From: JADHLK01 sp038131695
Lineage (GTDB): Bacteria; Pseudomonadota; Alphaproteobacteria; Puniceispirillales; Puniceispirillaceae
Direction of reading: 5' to 3'
DNA length: 64,000 nucleotides
NCBI GenBank assembly: GCA_038131695.1
Contig: JAYPQA010000028.1
Coordinates: 1-64,000 of the forward strand
The notes under the pieces: generated by a model
The model's database searches: none
Told to the model about the DNA's origin: nothing
Seen by the model: only the letters and a program-made list of their open reading frames with translations
Translations under genes and position numbers: made by a program
Part shown: positions 1 through 8,003 of the stretch, one piece after another
Numbering within the stretch: position 1 is the stretch's first letter
Layout: every line of letters starts with the position of its first letter

Positions 1-209
1 TCATGCGTGGTGAGTTCAGGTCCCGCCTCGGCAAATCCGGCCACAGCCATGGTGATGCGGTAATCTGTCTCGCCGATTTTTTCAATATTATAGGGCGGCC
101 AGTTGGACTGGCTGCTATCGGCGGTCTGAAACAGGCTGTCCACCAGATTGGCCATCCGGTCAAAGCCGATGGCGCTGCGGTAAAACGGGGTGAGATCAAG
201 TCGTGTCAT
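1..209 (-). CDS. Small heat-shock protein Hsp20 (IbpA-like), 5' part only
   Basis: Cytoplasmic ATP-independent holdase chaperone of the alpha-crystallin family. About 69 residues are present, beginning MTRLDLTPFYRSAIGFDRM and continuing with PPYNIEKIGETDYRIT and AVAGFAEA. This is the characteristic N-terminus and start of the alpha-crystallin domain in the IbpA/HspD group. The gene runs off the left edge, so most of the crystallin domain is missing. The ATG at 209 is preceded by a strong ribosome site (AAGGAGG at 223-217) that lies inside a predicted thermometer hairpin, and by a sigma-32-like promoter at 384-412. The family identification is firm; the exact paralogue cannot be told from this fragment. 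Confidence 0.9.
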   Translation of the reverse strand, partial: MTRLDLTPFYRSAIGFDRMANLVDSLFQTADSSQSNWPPYNIEKIGETDYRITMAVAGFAEAGPELTTH

Positions 210-216
210 TTTTTGG

Positions 217-238
217 CCTCCTTAAGGTCTAAGCAAGG
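217..238 (-). promoter_or_regulatory. ROSE-like RNA thermometer hairpin masking the hsp20 ribosome site
   Basis: Read on the minus strand, the leader just before the hsp20 ATG contains CCUUGCUU, a 7-nt loop, then AAGGAGG. The two arms pair (C-G, C-G, U-A, U-G, bulged G, C-G, U-A, U-A) and bury the Shine-Dalgarno sequence. The bulged G inside UUGCU is the hallmark of ROSE elements, known from small heat-shock genes of alpha- and gammaproteobacteria. The inferred leader is about 165 nt, long enough for the extra upstream hairpins of classical ROSE. The pairing is visible in the sequence; thermometer function is inferred. Confidence 0.75.
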
Positions 239-383
239 TGTTACTGTCTTGCAGCCCCCTTATGATGGCCCCTTGCGGCGGCCTGGCAGGCAAAGACAGA
301 TCGGTGCGGCCCGCCCCGCCACCCGCCAGCCAAAATGGCCTGCCGGGTCTGTTGGCGTATCGGGCCTTTTTCTCTTAATCTGC

Positions 384-412
384 ATATAAGAAGCCGCCAG
401 AAAGAGATCAAG
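384..412 (-). promoter_or_regulatory. Candidate sigma-32 (RpoH) promoter for hsp20
   Basis: On the minus strand CTTGAT (412-407), a 16-bp spacer, then CTTATAT (390-384). This resembles the alphaproteobacterial heat-shock consensus, which has a CTTG core at -35 and a TATAT-like -10. It would give a leader of about 165 nt before the hsp20 start. A gene for RpoH lies at 38167-39087 in the same window. Assignment is by motif only. Confidence 0.5.
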
Positions 413-437
413 GGGCAGGAATCAGGGGGCGGGCCAT

Positions 438-466
438 AAAAAACCGGCCTGCGAGGGCCGGTTTTG
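438..466 (-). terminator. Intrinsic terminator after rpmE
   Basis: A hairpin of CCGGCC and GGCCGG arms flanked by A-run and T-run (441-465) lies 25 bp beyond the rpmE stop codon. On the minus strand the stem is followed by a run of six T. Because A and T tracts flank both sides, it could work in both directions, separating rpmE from the hsp20 promoter. Confidence 0.8.
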
Positions 467-490
467 CCGTTCCGTTAAAAGGCCGGAAAG

Positions 491-712
491 TTATTTCATG
501 CCCAGCCCGGAAAAGCGCTTATTAAAGCGGGCCACCTGACCCTCAGCACCCAGAACGCGCTGCTGGCCTGTCCAGGCCGGATGGTTCAGCGTATCAATGC
601 TAAGGCGCATCACATCGCCGTCCTTGCCCCAGGTTGAGCGGGTCTTGCGCTCGCTGCCATCTGTCATCACCAGGGTGATTTCATGGTATTCCGGGTGAAT
701 ATCTTTTTTCAT
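491..712 (-). CDS. rpmE: 50S ribosomal protein L31
   Basis: A 73-residue protein of the large ribosomal subunit, recognisable from [12 protein letters not shown] at the N-terminus, the STWGK segment and the NHPAWTG motif followed by FNKRF. It carries no CxxC pair, so this is the zinc-independent form. It stands alone: a terminator follows it and the ABC exporter gene diverges upstream. The ATG at 712 is preceded by a GGCAGGAGACAGGCAG stretch that supplies a ribosome site. Identification is secure. Confidence 0.95.
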   Translation of the reverse strand: MKKDIHPEYHEITLVMTDGSERKTRSTWGKDGDVMRLSIDTLNHPAWTGQQRVLGAEGQVARFNKRFSGLGMK

Positions 713-850
713 CTGCCTGTCTCCTGCCAGCCTTTTTCGGCCTTGGTGCCTGCTGGCTGACTATTCGGCGCAAATCGCCTCTTAATTTCACAAGTCGGCA
801 ATGCTATACCCCTCTTGAGACAAGAAATCAAGCCTCTGGATGGAGCCGGG

Positions 851-2649
851 ATGCGAAAATCTGACCTCATTAAAGCCCTGCCGGAAACCAGCCAGAAGGT
901 GCCGCTGGCCAGCCTGCGTGCCTTTTTGCCTTTTGCCCGTCCCTATCGGATGCAGATTCTGGCGGCGATAGGCGCGCTTTTGATGGTGTCCGGGGCGATG
1001 CTGTCAATGGGGCGGGGCTGGCCTATCTGGTGGATGAGGGGCTGGGCGGAGACGACCCGCTGCTGCTGGCCAAGGCGGTGATGATCGCGCTGGCCCTTGC
1101 GGCGGTGCTGGCCACGGGCAGCTATTTTCGGGCCAGCCTGATCAACCGGGTGGGGGAGCAGATGATGGCCGATATTCGCCGCACCCTGTTTGCCCAGGTG
1201 ATGGGCCTGTCTGCCAGCTGGTTTGAAGCGGCGCGCACCGGTGATGTGCTGGCCCGGCTGTCCACCGATACCGCCGTGGTTCAGGCGGTTCTGGCTTCAG
1301 CCCTGTCAATGGCGGTGCGCAATGTCATCTTGCTGACGGGCGGGCTGGTGCTGGTGGTTCTGTCCAGCCCGAAAATGTCTTTGGTGGTGGCGGTGATTGT
1401 GCCGCTGGTGGTGGTGCCGCTGATCGTTATGGGGCGGCGCTTGCGGCGCGCCTCACGGCTGGCCCAGGACAGGCTGGGGGATGTATCGGTGCAGGCAGAA
1501 GAGGCGCTGAGCGGCATTCGCACCGTGCACGCCTTTGGCCAGAATGAACAGGTGATAGGCCGCTATAACCAGGCTCTTGGCGCGGCATTGGAGGCAGCAC
1601 TGGCACGGGTGCGGCTGCGCGGCATTCTGGCAGCGATTGTGATTTTTCTGGTGGTCAGCGGGGTGGCGGCGATCCTGTGGATTGGCGGGCGCGATCTGCA
1701 ACAGGGGCTGATCAGCCCGGGCGATCTCTCGGCCTTTGTCTTTTATGCCTTTCTGGTGGCCAGCGCGACCGGGGCGCTCTCAGAATTGGGCGGTGATCTC
1801 CAGCGCGCGGCCGGGGCCGCAGATCGGATCGCCCAGCTGCTGGCGGTGACCGACCGGGTAGAGGAGCCGCCGCTGGCCGACCAGCAGACCCTGCCGACCG
1901 GCGCCGCCCTTGATATTGATTTTGCGGGCCTCAGCTTTACCTATCCGGCGCGCCCGGATCAGCCTGCCTTGAGCGCTATAGACTTTCAGATAGCCGCTGG
2001 TGAGCGTGTCGCTCTGGTTGGGCCGAGCGGGGCCGGCAAATCCACCCTGTTTCATCTTTTGCTGCGTTTTTATGAGCCGCAATCCGGCCGGATCCGTCTG
2101 GGCGGGCTCGATATTCGCCAGCTGGGGCTGGATCATTTGCGCAGCCATATCGCCATTGTTCCCCAGGACCCGGCGCTGTTTTCCGCCAGCGTGCGCGAGA
2201 ATATCGCCTTTGGCGTGCCAGAGGCCGGAGAGGCGGCCATCACGGAGGCGGCCAGGCTGGCCGAGGCACTTGATTTCATTCAGGCCCTGCCAGATCAGTT
2301 TGATACGCCGGTCGGGGAAAAGGGCGTGCGCCTGTCCGGCGGCCAGCGCCAGCGCCTGGCCATTGCGCGGGCGATTTTGCGCAACCCCTCAGTGCTGCTT
2401 CTGGATGAGGCGACCAGCGCGCTGGATTCTGTTTCTGAGGCGGCGGTGCAATCAGCTCTGGCCAGCCTGATGCAGGGGCGCACCTCGCTGGTCATCGCCC
2501 ACAGGCTGGCGACAGTTCTGGATGCCGATCGGATTATCCTGCTGGATCAGGGCCGTATCATCGCCAGCGGCACGCATGAGGAATTGCTGGCAGATGAGCC
2601 GCTTTACCGGGACCTTGCGCTGCGCCAGTTTCACCAGCCGGTTGGCTGA
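851..2649 (+). CDS. ABC exporter, fused membrane and ATPase domains (frameshifted near 1010)
   Basis: A half-size ABC exporter of the MsbA/multidrug type working as an inner-membrane homodimer. The N-terminal ATG at 851 opens MRKSDLIKALPE. The first transmembrane helix is interrupted near 1010, where GGGGCGGGG lacks one G. Restoring it joins LLMVSGAMLSMG to AGLAYLVDEGLGGDD and gives about 600 residues. The permease half occupies the first 300 residues. The ATPase half then shows Walker A GPSGAGKS, signature LSGGQRQR, Walker B LLLDEATSALD and the H-loop IAHRL. The exporter family is certain but the substrate is not. The single missing base fits the window-wide pattern of probable indel errors, so the gene is probably intact in the organism. 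Confidence 0.85.
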
Positions 2650-2662
2650 GAAAAAAGGCGTA

Positions 2663-3571
2663 TCAGGGCAAGCGCGGGCCGTAATAATGAATCGCACTCT
2701 GATTGTCACTGGCGGCAAATTGCCCGGCCATAAAATCAGCCTTGGCCCCGGTCAGAATCCACTCAGCCAGCCCGGCCAGCGGTTTTGTTCCGCTCGGCAA
2801 GGTGAGGGTGCCGCTGGCCTCCAGCAAGGCGGTCTTGTCTGCTGATAGGGGGCTTGCCAGATCAAAGCGGGTGGCCCCGTCGCTGCTCTCCCCGCTCAGC
2901 TGAAACATCCCGGAAGCAAGGTTCAGGATGGCCCGCCCGCTGGTCTTGTGGGTCTGCCAGCCTGCCGGTTGCTGCAGCATCAGATTTTGTTCCAGCTGCC
3001 AGACCAGACGGCTGTCCGCAGGCAGGCTCACATCCTGCAGCTTCCAGATGGACAGGGCGGTGAACAGCCCGCCCGGCCGCTGTTCTGTCACAGGCTTGAT
3101 ATAGACCGCCGCCCCATCCAGCCTGGGCGGGCCAGCATTGGTCAGGATCACCCGTTGCAGGTCAATCGGCCCGGCCTTGGCCAGCCAGAGAGCCAGCTGG
3201 TGATGCGCGCCGGGTGGCAAAGCCGCCTGGCTTCCCGGCAAGGAACTGCCCGGCAGCTGATCGCCATCTGTGCCCTGTGCCGGAAGGCCATTTTGCAACC
3301 GCGCCAGAATAGCGCCGAAAAGCAGCTGCAGGGACTGGCGTTCTGCTATATCCGGTTCGCTTTGGCGGGCGGCCGTGCCGCCGGGATAGGGATCGCTGGC
3401 CAAGAAGGCGGCCAACCCGGCGCGCTGTTCTGTTGCAGCCCGGGCGGTTTCGGCAGGGCGGCTGGCCAGCTGCCAGTCAATCTCAGCAGGCCGGGCCAGA
3501 CCGGCCGGAAAGACAAGCAATCCTCCGGCAAGAAGGGCGATGCCCAGCGCCCTAGCGCGGCGGGCTGGCAT
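2663..3571 (-). CDS. Exported protein of unknown function, third gene of the ExbB/OmpA-like operon
   Basis: A 302-residue protein I do not recognise. The first 30 residues are a typical cleavable signal peptide (ARALGIALLAGGLLVFPAG, then a polar site near LARPAE), so it should be periplasmic. There is no lipobox, and no catalytic motif is evident. The second half reads like beta-rich segments (LDGAAVYIK, RAILNLASGMFQL, ALLEASGTLTL). Its start overlaps the end of the OmpA-like gene by 20 nt, indicating translational coupling with the two membrane genes upstream. It therefore probably assists or is energised by that complex (inference). It ends 14 bp from the convergent ABC exporter. Confidence 0.7.
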   Translation of the reverse strand: MPARRARALGIALLAGGLLVFPAGLARPAEIDWQLASRPAETARAATEQRAGLAAFLASDPYPGGTAARQSEPDIAERQSLQLLFGAILARLQNGLPAQGTDGDQLPGSSLPGSQAALPPGAHHQLALWLAKAGPIDLQRVILTNAGPPRLDGAAVYIKPVTEQRPGGLFTALSIWKLQDVSLPADSRLVWQLEQNLMLQQPAGWQTHKTSGRAILNLASGMFQLSGESSDGATRFDLASPLSADKTALLEASGTLTLPSGTKPLAGLAEWILTGAKADFMAGQFAASDNQSAIHYYGPRLP

Positions 3572-4814
3572 TGGCCAGCCTCTGGGTCAATTTTAGTTCA
3601 ATGCGGCGATTTTTCTGGCGGGCGGCCAGCGTATCTGCCTGGTCAATCGGCTGAAACTCACCATAGCCGGTCGCGGCCAGCCGGTTCGCCGGCACGCCTT
3701 GATCGATCAGGAAACGCACCACCGACATGGCCCGCTCGGTGGACAGGTCCCAATTATCGGTATAGCGCCCGCTGACCGGCACGGTATCGGTATGGCCATC
3801 CACCTGCAGCACCCAGGGCACGCTTTGCGGGATTTCCCCGGCAATATCCAGCAAGGCCGCGCCAATATCGGCCAGCTGGGCCTGGCCAGCCGGGTTGATG
3901 CGCGCCTGACCCGGGGCGAACAGCACTTCGGATTGAAAGACAAACCGGTCGCCGACAATCTGTATATCGGTGCGCTGCGAGAGGATATCGCGCAGCTGGG
4001 CAAAGAATTCTGAGCGGATCAGCTGTAATTCCTGCACCCGGTTGGCCAGCGCAGCATTCAGCTTTTCCCCCAGCGCGGCCAGCGCAACCTTGTCCTCTGC
4101 CGCCTGTTTTTCCTTTTCAGCCAACAGCCGCTGCAAGGCCTCCAGCTCGTTACGGAGCGCCAGGCTAGCCGCGATCAGCCGGTCAATCTCTGCCTTGGCT
4201 TCCAGCGTTGCATTATTGGCAGAGGCCAGCGCCTGCTGATTTTCCTGCAAGCTGTCCTGCTGGCTCGCAATCAGCTGGGCGCGCTGGGCAAGCAGAGTGG
4301 TTTTCGCATCAATTTCAGCCTGCTGTTCGGCCAGGCTGGTCTGCATCTCTGCCAGCCTCTGGCGCAGACCGTCCGCTGTGCCGCGCATCGCCTCCAGATC
4401 ATTTGCCAGCCCGTCCCGTTCGCCGGTCATGCTGGCCAGCTGTTCGGTCAGGCTGTCCTTTTCCTGCTGGCTGGCCAGCAAACTGGCCCGCAGCCCGGCC
4501 AGCTCAGCGGCCAGCGCATCGCGTTTTTCGCCCAGCTCTTCCATTTCCAGACCGAGGGCGGCCAGCTCACTGCTGAGGGCGGCATTTTCTTCACGCTCCA
4601 GATTAAGCAGCCCGGTCAGCGCCGACAATTCAGCGCGCAGCCGGGAGAGCGAGGCATCCTGACCCGATACGCGCCAGGACAGGTTCGCCTGAATCAGCAC
4701 AAAAACCATCAGCACAAAGACAAAAACCATCAGCAGGCTGGCCAGCGCATCGACAAAGCCGGGCCAGGTCACGTCGGCCGGGCGGCCTCTGGTTCCAAGG
4801 CGGGAGAGTGCCAT
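3552..4814 (-). CDS. OmpA/MotB-domain inner-membrane protein with long coiled coil
   Basis: 420 residues: a short basic N-terminus with WPGFVDALASLLMVFVFVLM as a single transmembrane helix (about 20-45), a long Glu/Ala/Leu-rich periplasmic coiled coil (about 55-265), and a C-terminal OmpA-type peptidoglycan-binding domain (about 285-415). That domain has DGHTDTVPVSG, NWDLSTERA and GYGEFQPI, ending with the NRRIELKL motif. Layout and position match MotB/TolR-like partners of proton-channel subunits. The start codon overlaps the stop of the upstream ExbB-like gene (TGATG at 4816-4812), so the two are translationally coupled. Unlike MotB or ZorB, the coiled coil between membrane and OmpA domain is very long. 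No flagellar gene is nearby. Confidence 0.8.
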   Translation of the reverse strand: MALSRLGTRGRPADVTWPGFVDALASLLMVFVFVLMVFVLIQANLSWRVSGQDASLSRLRAELSALTGLLNLEREENAALSSELAALGLEMEELGEKRDALAAELAGLRASLLASQQEKDSLTEQLASMTGERDGLANDLEAMRGTADGLRQRLAEMQTSLAEQQAEIDAKTTLLAQRAQLIASQQDSLQENQQALASANNATLEAKAEIDRLIAASLALRNELEALQRLLAEKEKQAAEDKVALAALGEKLNAALANRVQELQLIRSEFFAQLRDILSQRTDIQIVGDRFVFQSEVLFAPGQARINPAGQAQLADIGAALLDIAGEIPQSVPWVLQVDGHTDTVPVSGRYTDNWDLSTERAMSVVRFLIDQGVPANRLAATGYGEFQPIDQADTLAARQKNRRIELKLTQRLANASPPR

Positions 4815-5863
4815 CAGCCCTTGCCTTTCCGGTTGCTGTCAGCTGCCTGCATGACGGCTTTGGACAGAGCGCGGATTTCGGCTGTCAGCCCGTCCGAGAG
4901 CTTGCCATGCGCGCTGGCCAGCGTTTCGGACAGGGTTTCAATGCGCGCCCCCAGCTGGGCCAGCTGCTCGCGCAGGCGGCGGTCATCGCCAATCTGTTCA
5001 GCCAGGCTGGCCAATGTCACATTCAGCTGGCTGAGCTGGGCCGTCGTCTTTTGCCGGTCTGCCTCAGATTGCTCCATCGACTGGGCCAGGGCCAGCATCG
5101 CCCGCGCCCCTTCCTCAGACAGGCCAGCTGCCAGGGCTGGCGATCCACCCGTGCTGCCGCTCTCGGAAATATCATTATAGCGGGCAAAGGCGGAGAGCCA
5201 ATCTTCCACCTCATTGAAAAAACGCCCCATCGCCTGACCCAGCTGCAAATCCAGAAAGCCCAGCAGCAGGCTGCCTGCCAGCCCGAAGAGTGAGGAGGAA
5301 AAAGCGGTTGCCATGCCAGCCAGCGGCGCATCCAGCCCGCCGCGCAGCTGCTGCATCATCTGGTTCAGATCAGCTGAATTCATATCCAGCCCCTCAACCA
5401 CCCCGCCGACAGCGGCAATGGTCTGGAGCAGCCCCCAAAAAGTGCCCAGCAGGCCGAGGAAAATCAACAGCCCAATCATATAGCGGGAAATCTCGCGCCC
5501 CTCATCAAGGCGGGCCGCCACCCCATCCAGCACCGAGCGCAGGGACAGCGCCGAGAGCTGGCGGTCGCTGCGCGAATCCGCCAGCATCACATTCACCGTT
5601 GCCAGCACCACCGGCTTGCGGCCATTCGGGTTCAGCTTTTTCGTGCGCTGGATATTGGCCAGCCAGGCCGCCTCCGGGCTGAGCCGTAAAACCTGGCGGA
5701 AATTATAGATAATGCCAATCAGGCCGGTCGCCACAATCACCCCGTTCAGGAACGGATTGCCCATAAAGGCGGCGACCAGCTGCTGCCAGAACAGGCCGGC
5801 CAGCCCCAACACCACCAGCACCACAACACCCATCCTGATCAGAAAAACCCTTGGATCTGTCAT
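4814..5863 (-). CDS. MotA/TolQ/ExbB family proton-channel protein with coiled-coil tail
   Basis: 349 residues with two hydrophobic N-terminal segments (about 10-50) and two more at about 140-165 and 190-215. The third carries LGLLGTFWGLLQTIA, closely similar to LGLFGTVWGIM in the TolQ encoded at 16.5 kb. It should therefore form the ion-conducting half of a TolQR/ExbBD/MotAB-type motor with the OmpA-like protein encoded next to it. A Gln/Ala/Leu-rich C-terminal stretch (about 240-340) predicts a cytoplasmic coiled coil. It is first in a three-gene unit. Such pairs are common in alphaproteobacteria outside flagellar loci; what work the channel powers is not known from the sequence. Confidence 0.8.
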   Translation of the reverse strand: MTDPRVFLIRMGVVVLVVLGLAGLFWQQLVAAFMGNPFLNGVIVATGLIGIIYNFRQVLRLSPEAAWLANIQRTKKLNPNGRKPVVLATVNVMLADSRSDRQLSALSLRSVLDGVAARLDEGREISRYMIGLLIFLGLLGTFWGLLQTIAAVGGVVEGLDMNSADLNQMMQQLRGGLDAPLAGMATAFSSSLFGLAGSLLLGFLDLQLGQAMGRFFNEVEDWLSAFARYNDISESGSTGGSPALAAGLSEEGARAMLALAQSMEQSEADRQKTTAQLSQLNVTLASLAEQIGDDRRLREQLAQLGARIETLSETLASAHGKLSDGLTAEIRALSKAVMQAADSNRKGKG

Positions 5864-6053
5864 TGTCCCCGTCCCTGTTCCTCACACCCGTTTGTCCCAT
5901 CCTCTATCCCTGCCCGCAAAGCATGGCAGGATTATGGCAAGGGGGAAAGGGGGGAAATGACCCCGGCGTTTTTCGGGGCCATGAGGGGGAGGGGCGGTAA
6001 CCTTTTTTTAAGGTTGCTTTGCTAAACTGCTGCCTCATAAAGGAGGGCAGGTG

Positions 6054-6714
6054 ATGGCCAAAACGCGCTGGAGCCGGGATGAGTATATTTTGCTGCTGGA
6101 TTTATATAAGAGGCTCGGCAAACAACCTGCCTATCCGCAAACATTGCCGGAGGTGGTCGCGCTCAGCCGGGCTCTGCGGCGCATGAATCAGCCGCTGTGC
6201 AAGCCTATGCAAACATCGCAACCCGGCCGGGGTGTCCTTTTATCTGGCCAAAATGATGGCGCATGACCCGGAAGCGGTCGGCTCTGGCTTGAGGGAAAAG
6301 GAGACGGCCTCTGGCTATCAGCTGCGTGTTTCAGTCTTTCAGGAGTTTTATGATGATGGGGCGGCTCTGGCCGCGGAAATTGCCCGCATCCGCTCTGCCT
6401 ATGGTCTGGATGAGGCGCGTCCCCGGCCCCAGCTGGCTGCCCAGAATCAGCCAGACTGGCCGGGCCAACCCGTTCTGAGCCCGCCCGCCTGCTTGCACAA
6501 AGGGGAGGAGTGTTGCGGGTTTTTGGCCGGTCAGCCGCGCAGCAATTTCAGCAAGGGGCCATGCAGCGTGCCATTGGCCGTCACCACATCGCCGCTTTCC
6601 AGCGCCCGGTCACGGGCGGCAAAATCAGAGACAAAGCCGCCTGCCTCGCGCACCAGAATGAAGCCGGCTGCGATGTCCCAGATATTCAGCCCGCGCTCCC
6701 AGAACCCGTCATAG
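6054..6714 (+). pseudogene. Broken gene resembling the N-terminal domain of McrA-type HNH endonucleases
   Basis: The ATG at 6054 has an excellent ribosome site (AAAGGAGGG). The product begins MAKTRWSRDEYILLLDLY, then PEVVALSRALRRMN. After two one-base deletions (near 6190 and 6230) it continues AAVQAYANIATRPG and VSFYLAKMMAHDPEAVGSGL, then VFQEFYDDGAALAAEIARIR. This is the WSRDELILALDLY...FRNPNGVYMKL...FDP pattern that precedes the nuclease domain in many McrA-like HNH proteins. No HNH part follows: the frame stays open to 6714, overlapping the 3' end of suhB, so the real end is probably near 6480-6530. Either a decayed remnant or an intact stand-alone domain with read errors. Family placement is from memory of the pattern. 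Confidence 0.55.
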
Positions 6715-7331
6715 CGGCCTGCCGCTACCCAGGCCATATCAAGGGCCGCCGCGCCGAACCGGCGCACCCCGCTGCTGGCCCGCGCCACCCGCATCATGCC
6801 AGCCGCATAGGCCGGGTCCTCTGCCTCATCCCCGCGGCCCAGAAAGGGGATGCCGGTGGCAAACAGCGCCTCGTCCATGCGCCGCCTGCCAGCGACCCGG
6901 ATACGCCGCCCATTCAGATAGGCCCCGATACCCTGTTCTGCGTGAAAAAACTCATCCCGCACGGGATCAAACACAGCCCCGGTGGTAATCTTGCCCTGTT
7001 CCATCACGGCGATGGAAATGGCGAAATGCGGGATGCCATGCAGGAAATTCGTGGTTCCGTCAATCGGGTCCACAATCCAGCAGGGGGCATCCTTGTCGGC
7101 CCCTTCGGTCTTTCCGGATTCCTCCATCAGCATATTCCAGTCCGGACGGGCAGCCGCCAGTTCCGCCTTTATGATCTGCTCAGCCTTCAGATCGGCCTGG
7201 CTGACAAAATCAGCTGCCCCCTTGCGGCTGACCTGCAGGTTTTCCACCTCGCCGAAATCACGCATCATGCGGCGGCTGGCCTTGTCGGCCGCCTTGAACA
7301 TCACATTGACAAGGGCAGAACGGGTTGCCAT
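6531..7331 (-). CDS. suhB: Inositol monophosphatase family phosphatase
   Basis: 266-residue magnesium-dependent phosphatase of the IMPase/SuhB/CysQ fold, hydrolysing inositol-1-phosphate or related phosphomonoesters in the cytoplasm. The metal-binding motifs are present: EESG near residue 70, WIVDPIDGTTNFLHG near 85-100, and the C-terminal WDIAAGFILVREAGG near 220. Length is normal for the family. It lies 70 bp downstream of efp on the same strand, an arrangement usual in alphaproteobacteria. SuhB in Escherichia coli also acts in rRNA antitermination, but nothing here tests that. The ATG at 7331 is preceded by GGAGAATAAAGTC, a reasonable ribosome site. Confidence 0.92.
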   Translation of the reverse strand: MATRSALVNVMFKAADKASRRMMRDFGEVENLQVSRKGAADFVSQADLKAEQIIKAELAAARPDWNMLMEESGKTEGADKDAPCWIVDPIDGTTNFLHGIPHFAISIAVMEQGKITTGAVFDPVRDEFFHAEQGIGAYLNGRRIRVAGRRRMDEALFATGIPFLGRGDEAEDPAYAAGMMRVARASSGVRRFGAAALDMAWVAAGRYDGFWERGLNIWDIAAGFILVREAGGFVSDFAARDRALESGDVVTANGTLHGPLLKLLRG

Positions 7332-7401
7332 GACTTTATTCTCCTGCGGCCCGGCGGGCCGGTAAAAACCAATCGGTAAAACCAGTATTGAAAAAAGCCG
7401 G

Positions 7402-7968
7402 TCAGTCCTTGGCCCGCTCTACATAAGAGGCATCTTCGGTGCGGACAACGATACGGGTGCCCGCCTCGATATGCGGCGGAACCATCACCCTGACCCCGTT
7501 ATCTGCCAGCGCCGGCTTGAAAGAGGAAGAAGCCGTCTGCCCCTTGACCACCGCATCCGCCTCAACCACCGTCACCACCGCCTGATCCGGCAGGGAGACG
7601 GAAATCGGCTCACCCTCAAAGGCTTGCATGGTCACCTGCATCCCATCCTGCAAAAAGGCGGCTGGCTCGCCGATCATCTCGGCCTTGATTGAGAATTGCT
7701 CGTAATTCTCATTATTCATGAAGATAAAATTCGCCTCCTCAGCATAGAGATAGGTGCAGGCCACCTCTTCCAGAATGACCCGCTCCACCGTCTCTGAGGC
7801 CCGGAAGCGTTCATTCAGCTTGGTGCCGTCACGAATATCGCGCAGCTCAACCTGGGCGAACGCCCCGCCCTTGCCGGGCTTTACATGGCTGATTTTCACC
7901 GCTGCCCAGAGCCGCCCATTATGCTGGATCACATTGCCCGGACGAATTGCATTGCCGTTCAGTTTCAT
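7402..7968 (-). CDS. efp: Translation elongation factor P
   Basis: 188 residues, full length, three beta-barrel domains. EF-P binds between the P and E sites of stalled ribosomes and promotes peptide-bond formation at polyproline stretches. The modified-lysine loop is visible as HVKPGKGGAF (Lys near residue 33), followed by ELRDIRDGTKLNERFR. The C-terminal signature region VPPHIEAGTRIVVRT is intact. The window encodes an obvious client: TolA at 17656 has several runs of consecutive prolines. The gene sits between tkt and suhB on the same strand. Confidence 0.96.
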   Translation of the reverse strand: MKLNGNAIRPGNVIQHNGRLWAAVKISHVKPGKGGAFAQVELRDIRDGTKLNERFRASETVERVILEEVACTYLYAEEANFIFMNNENYEQFSIKAEMIGEPAAFLQDGMQVTMQAFEGEPISVSLPDQAVVTVVEADAVVKGQTASSSFKPALADNGVRVMVPPHIEAGTRIVVRTEDASYVERAKD

Positions 7969-8003
7969 ATCTGCCTCATCAGATTGTTATCTGCCGCACG
8001 CTG

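Noticed and set aside
5955..5980. GACCCCG...CGGGGCC inverted repeat between the ExbB-like gene and the McrA-N-like gene.
   Set aside because: A short GC stem with the T run in its loop, between divergent starts; it is not placed to be a terminator and could be chance in GC-rich DNA.
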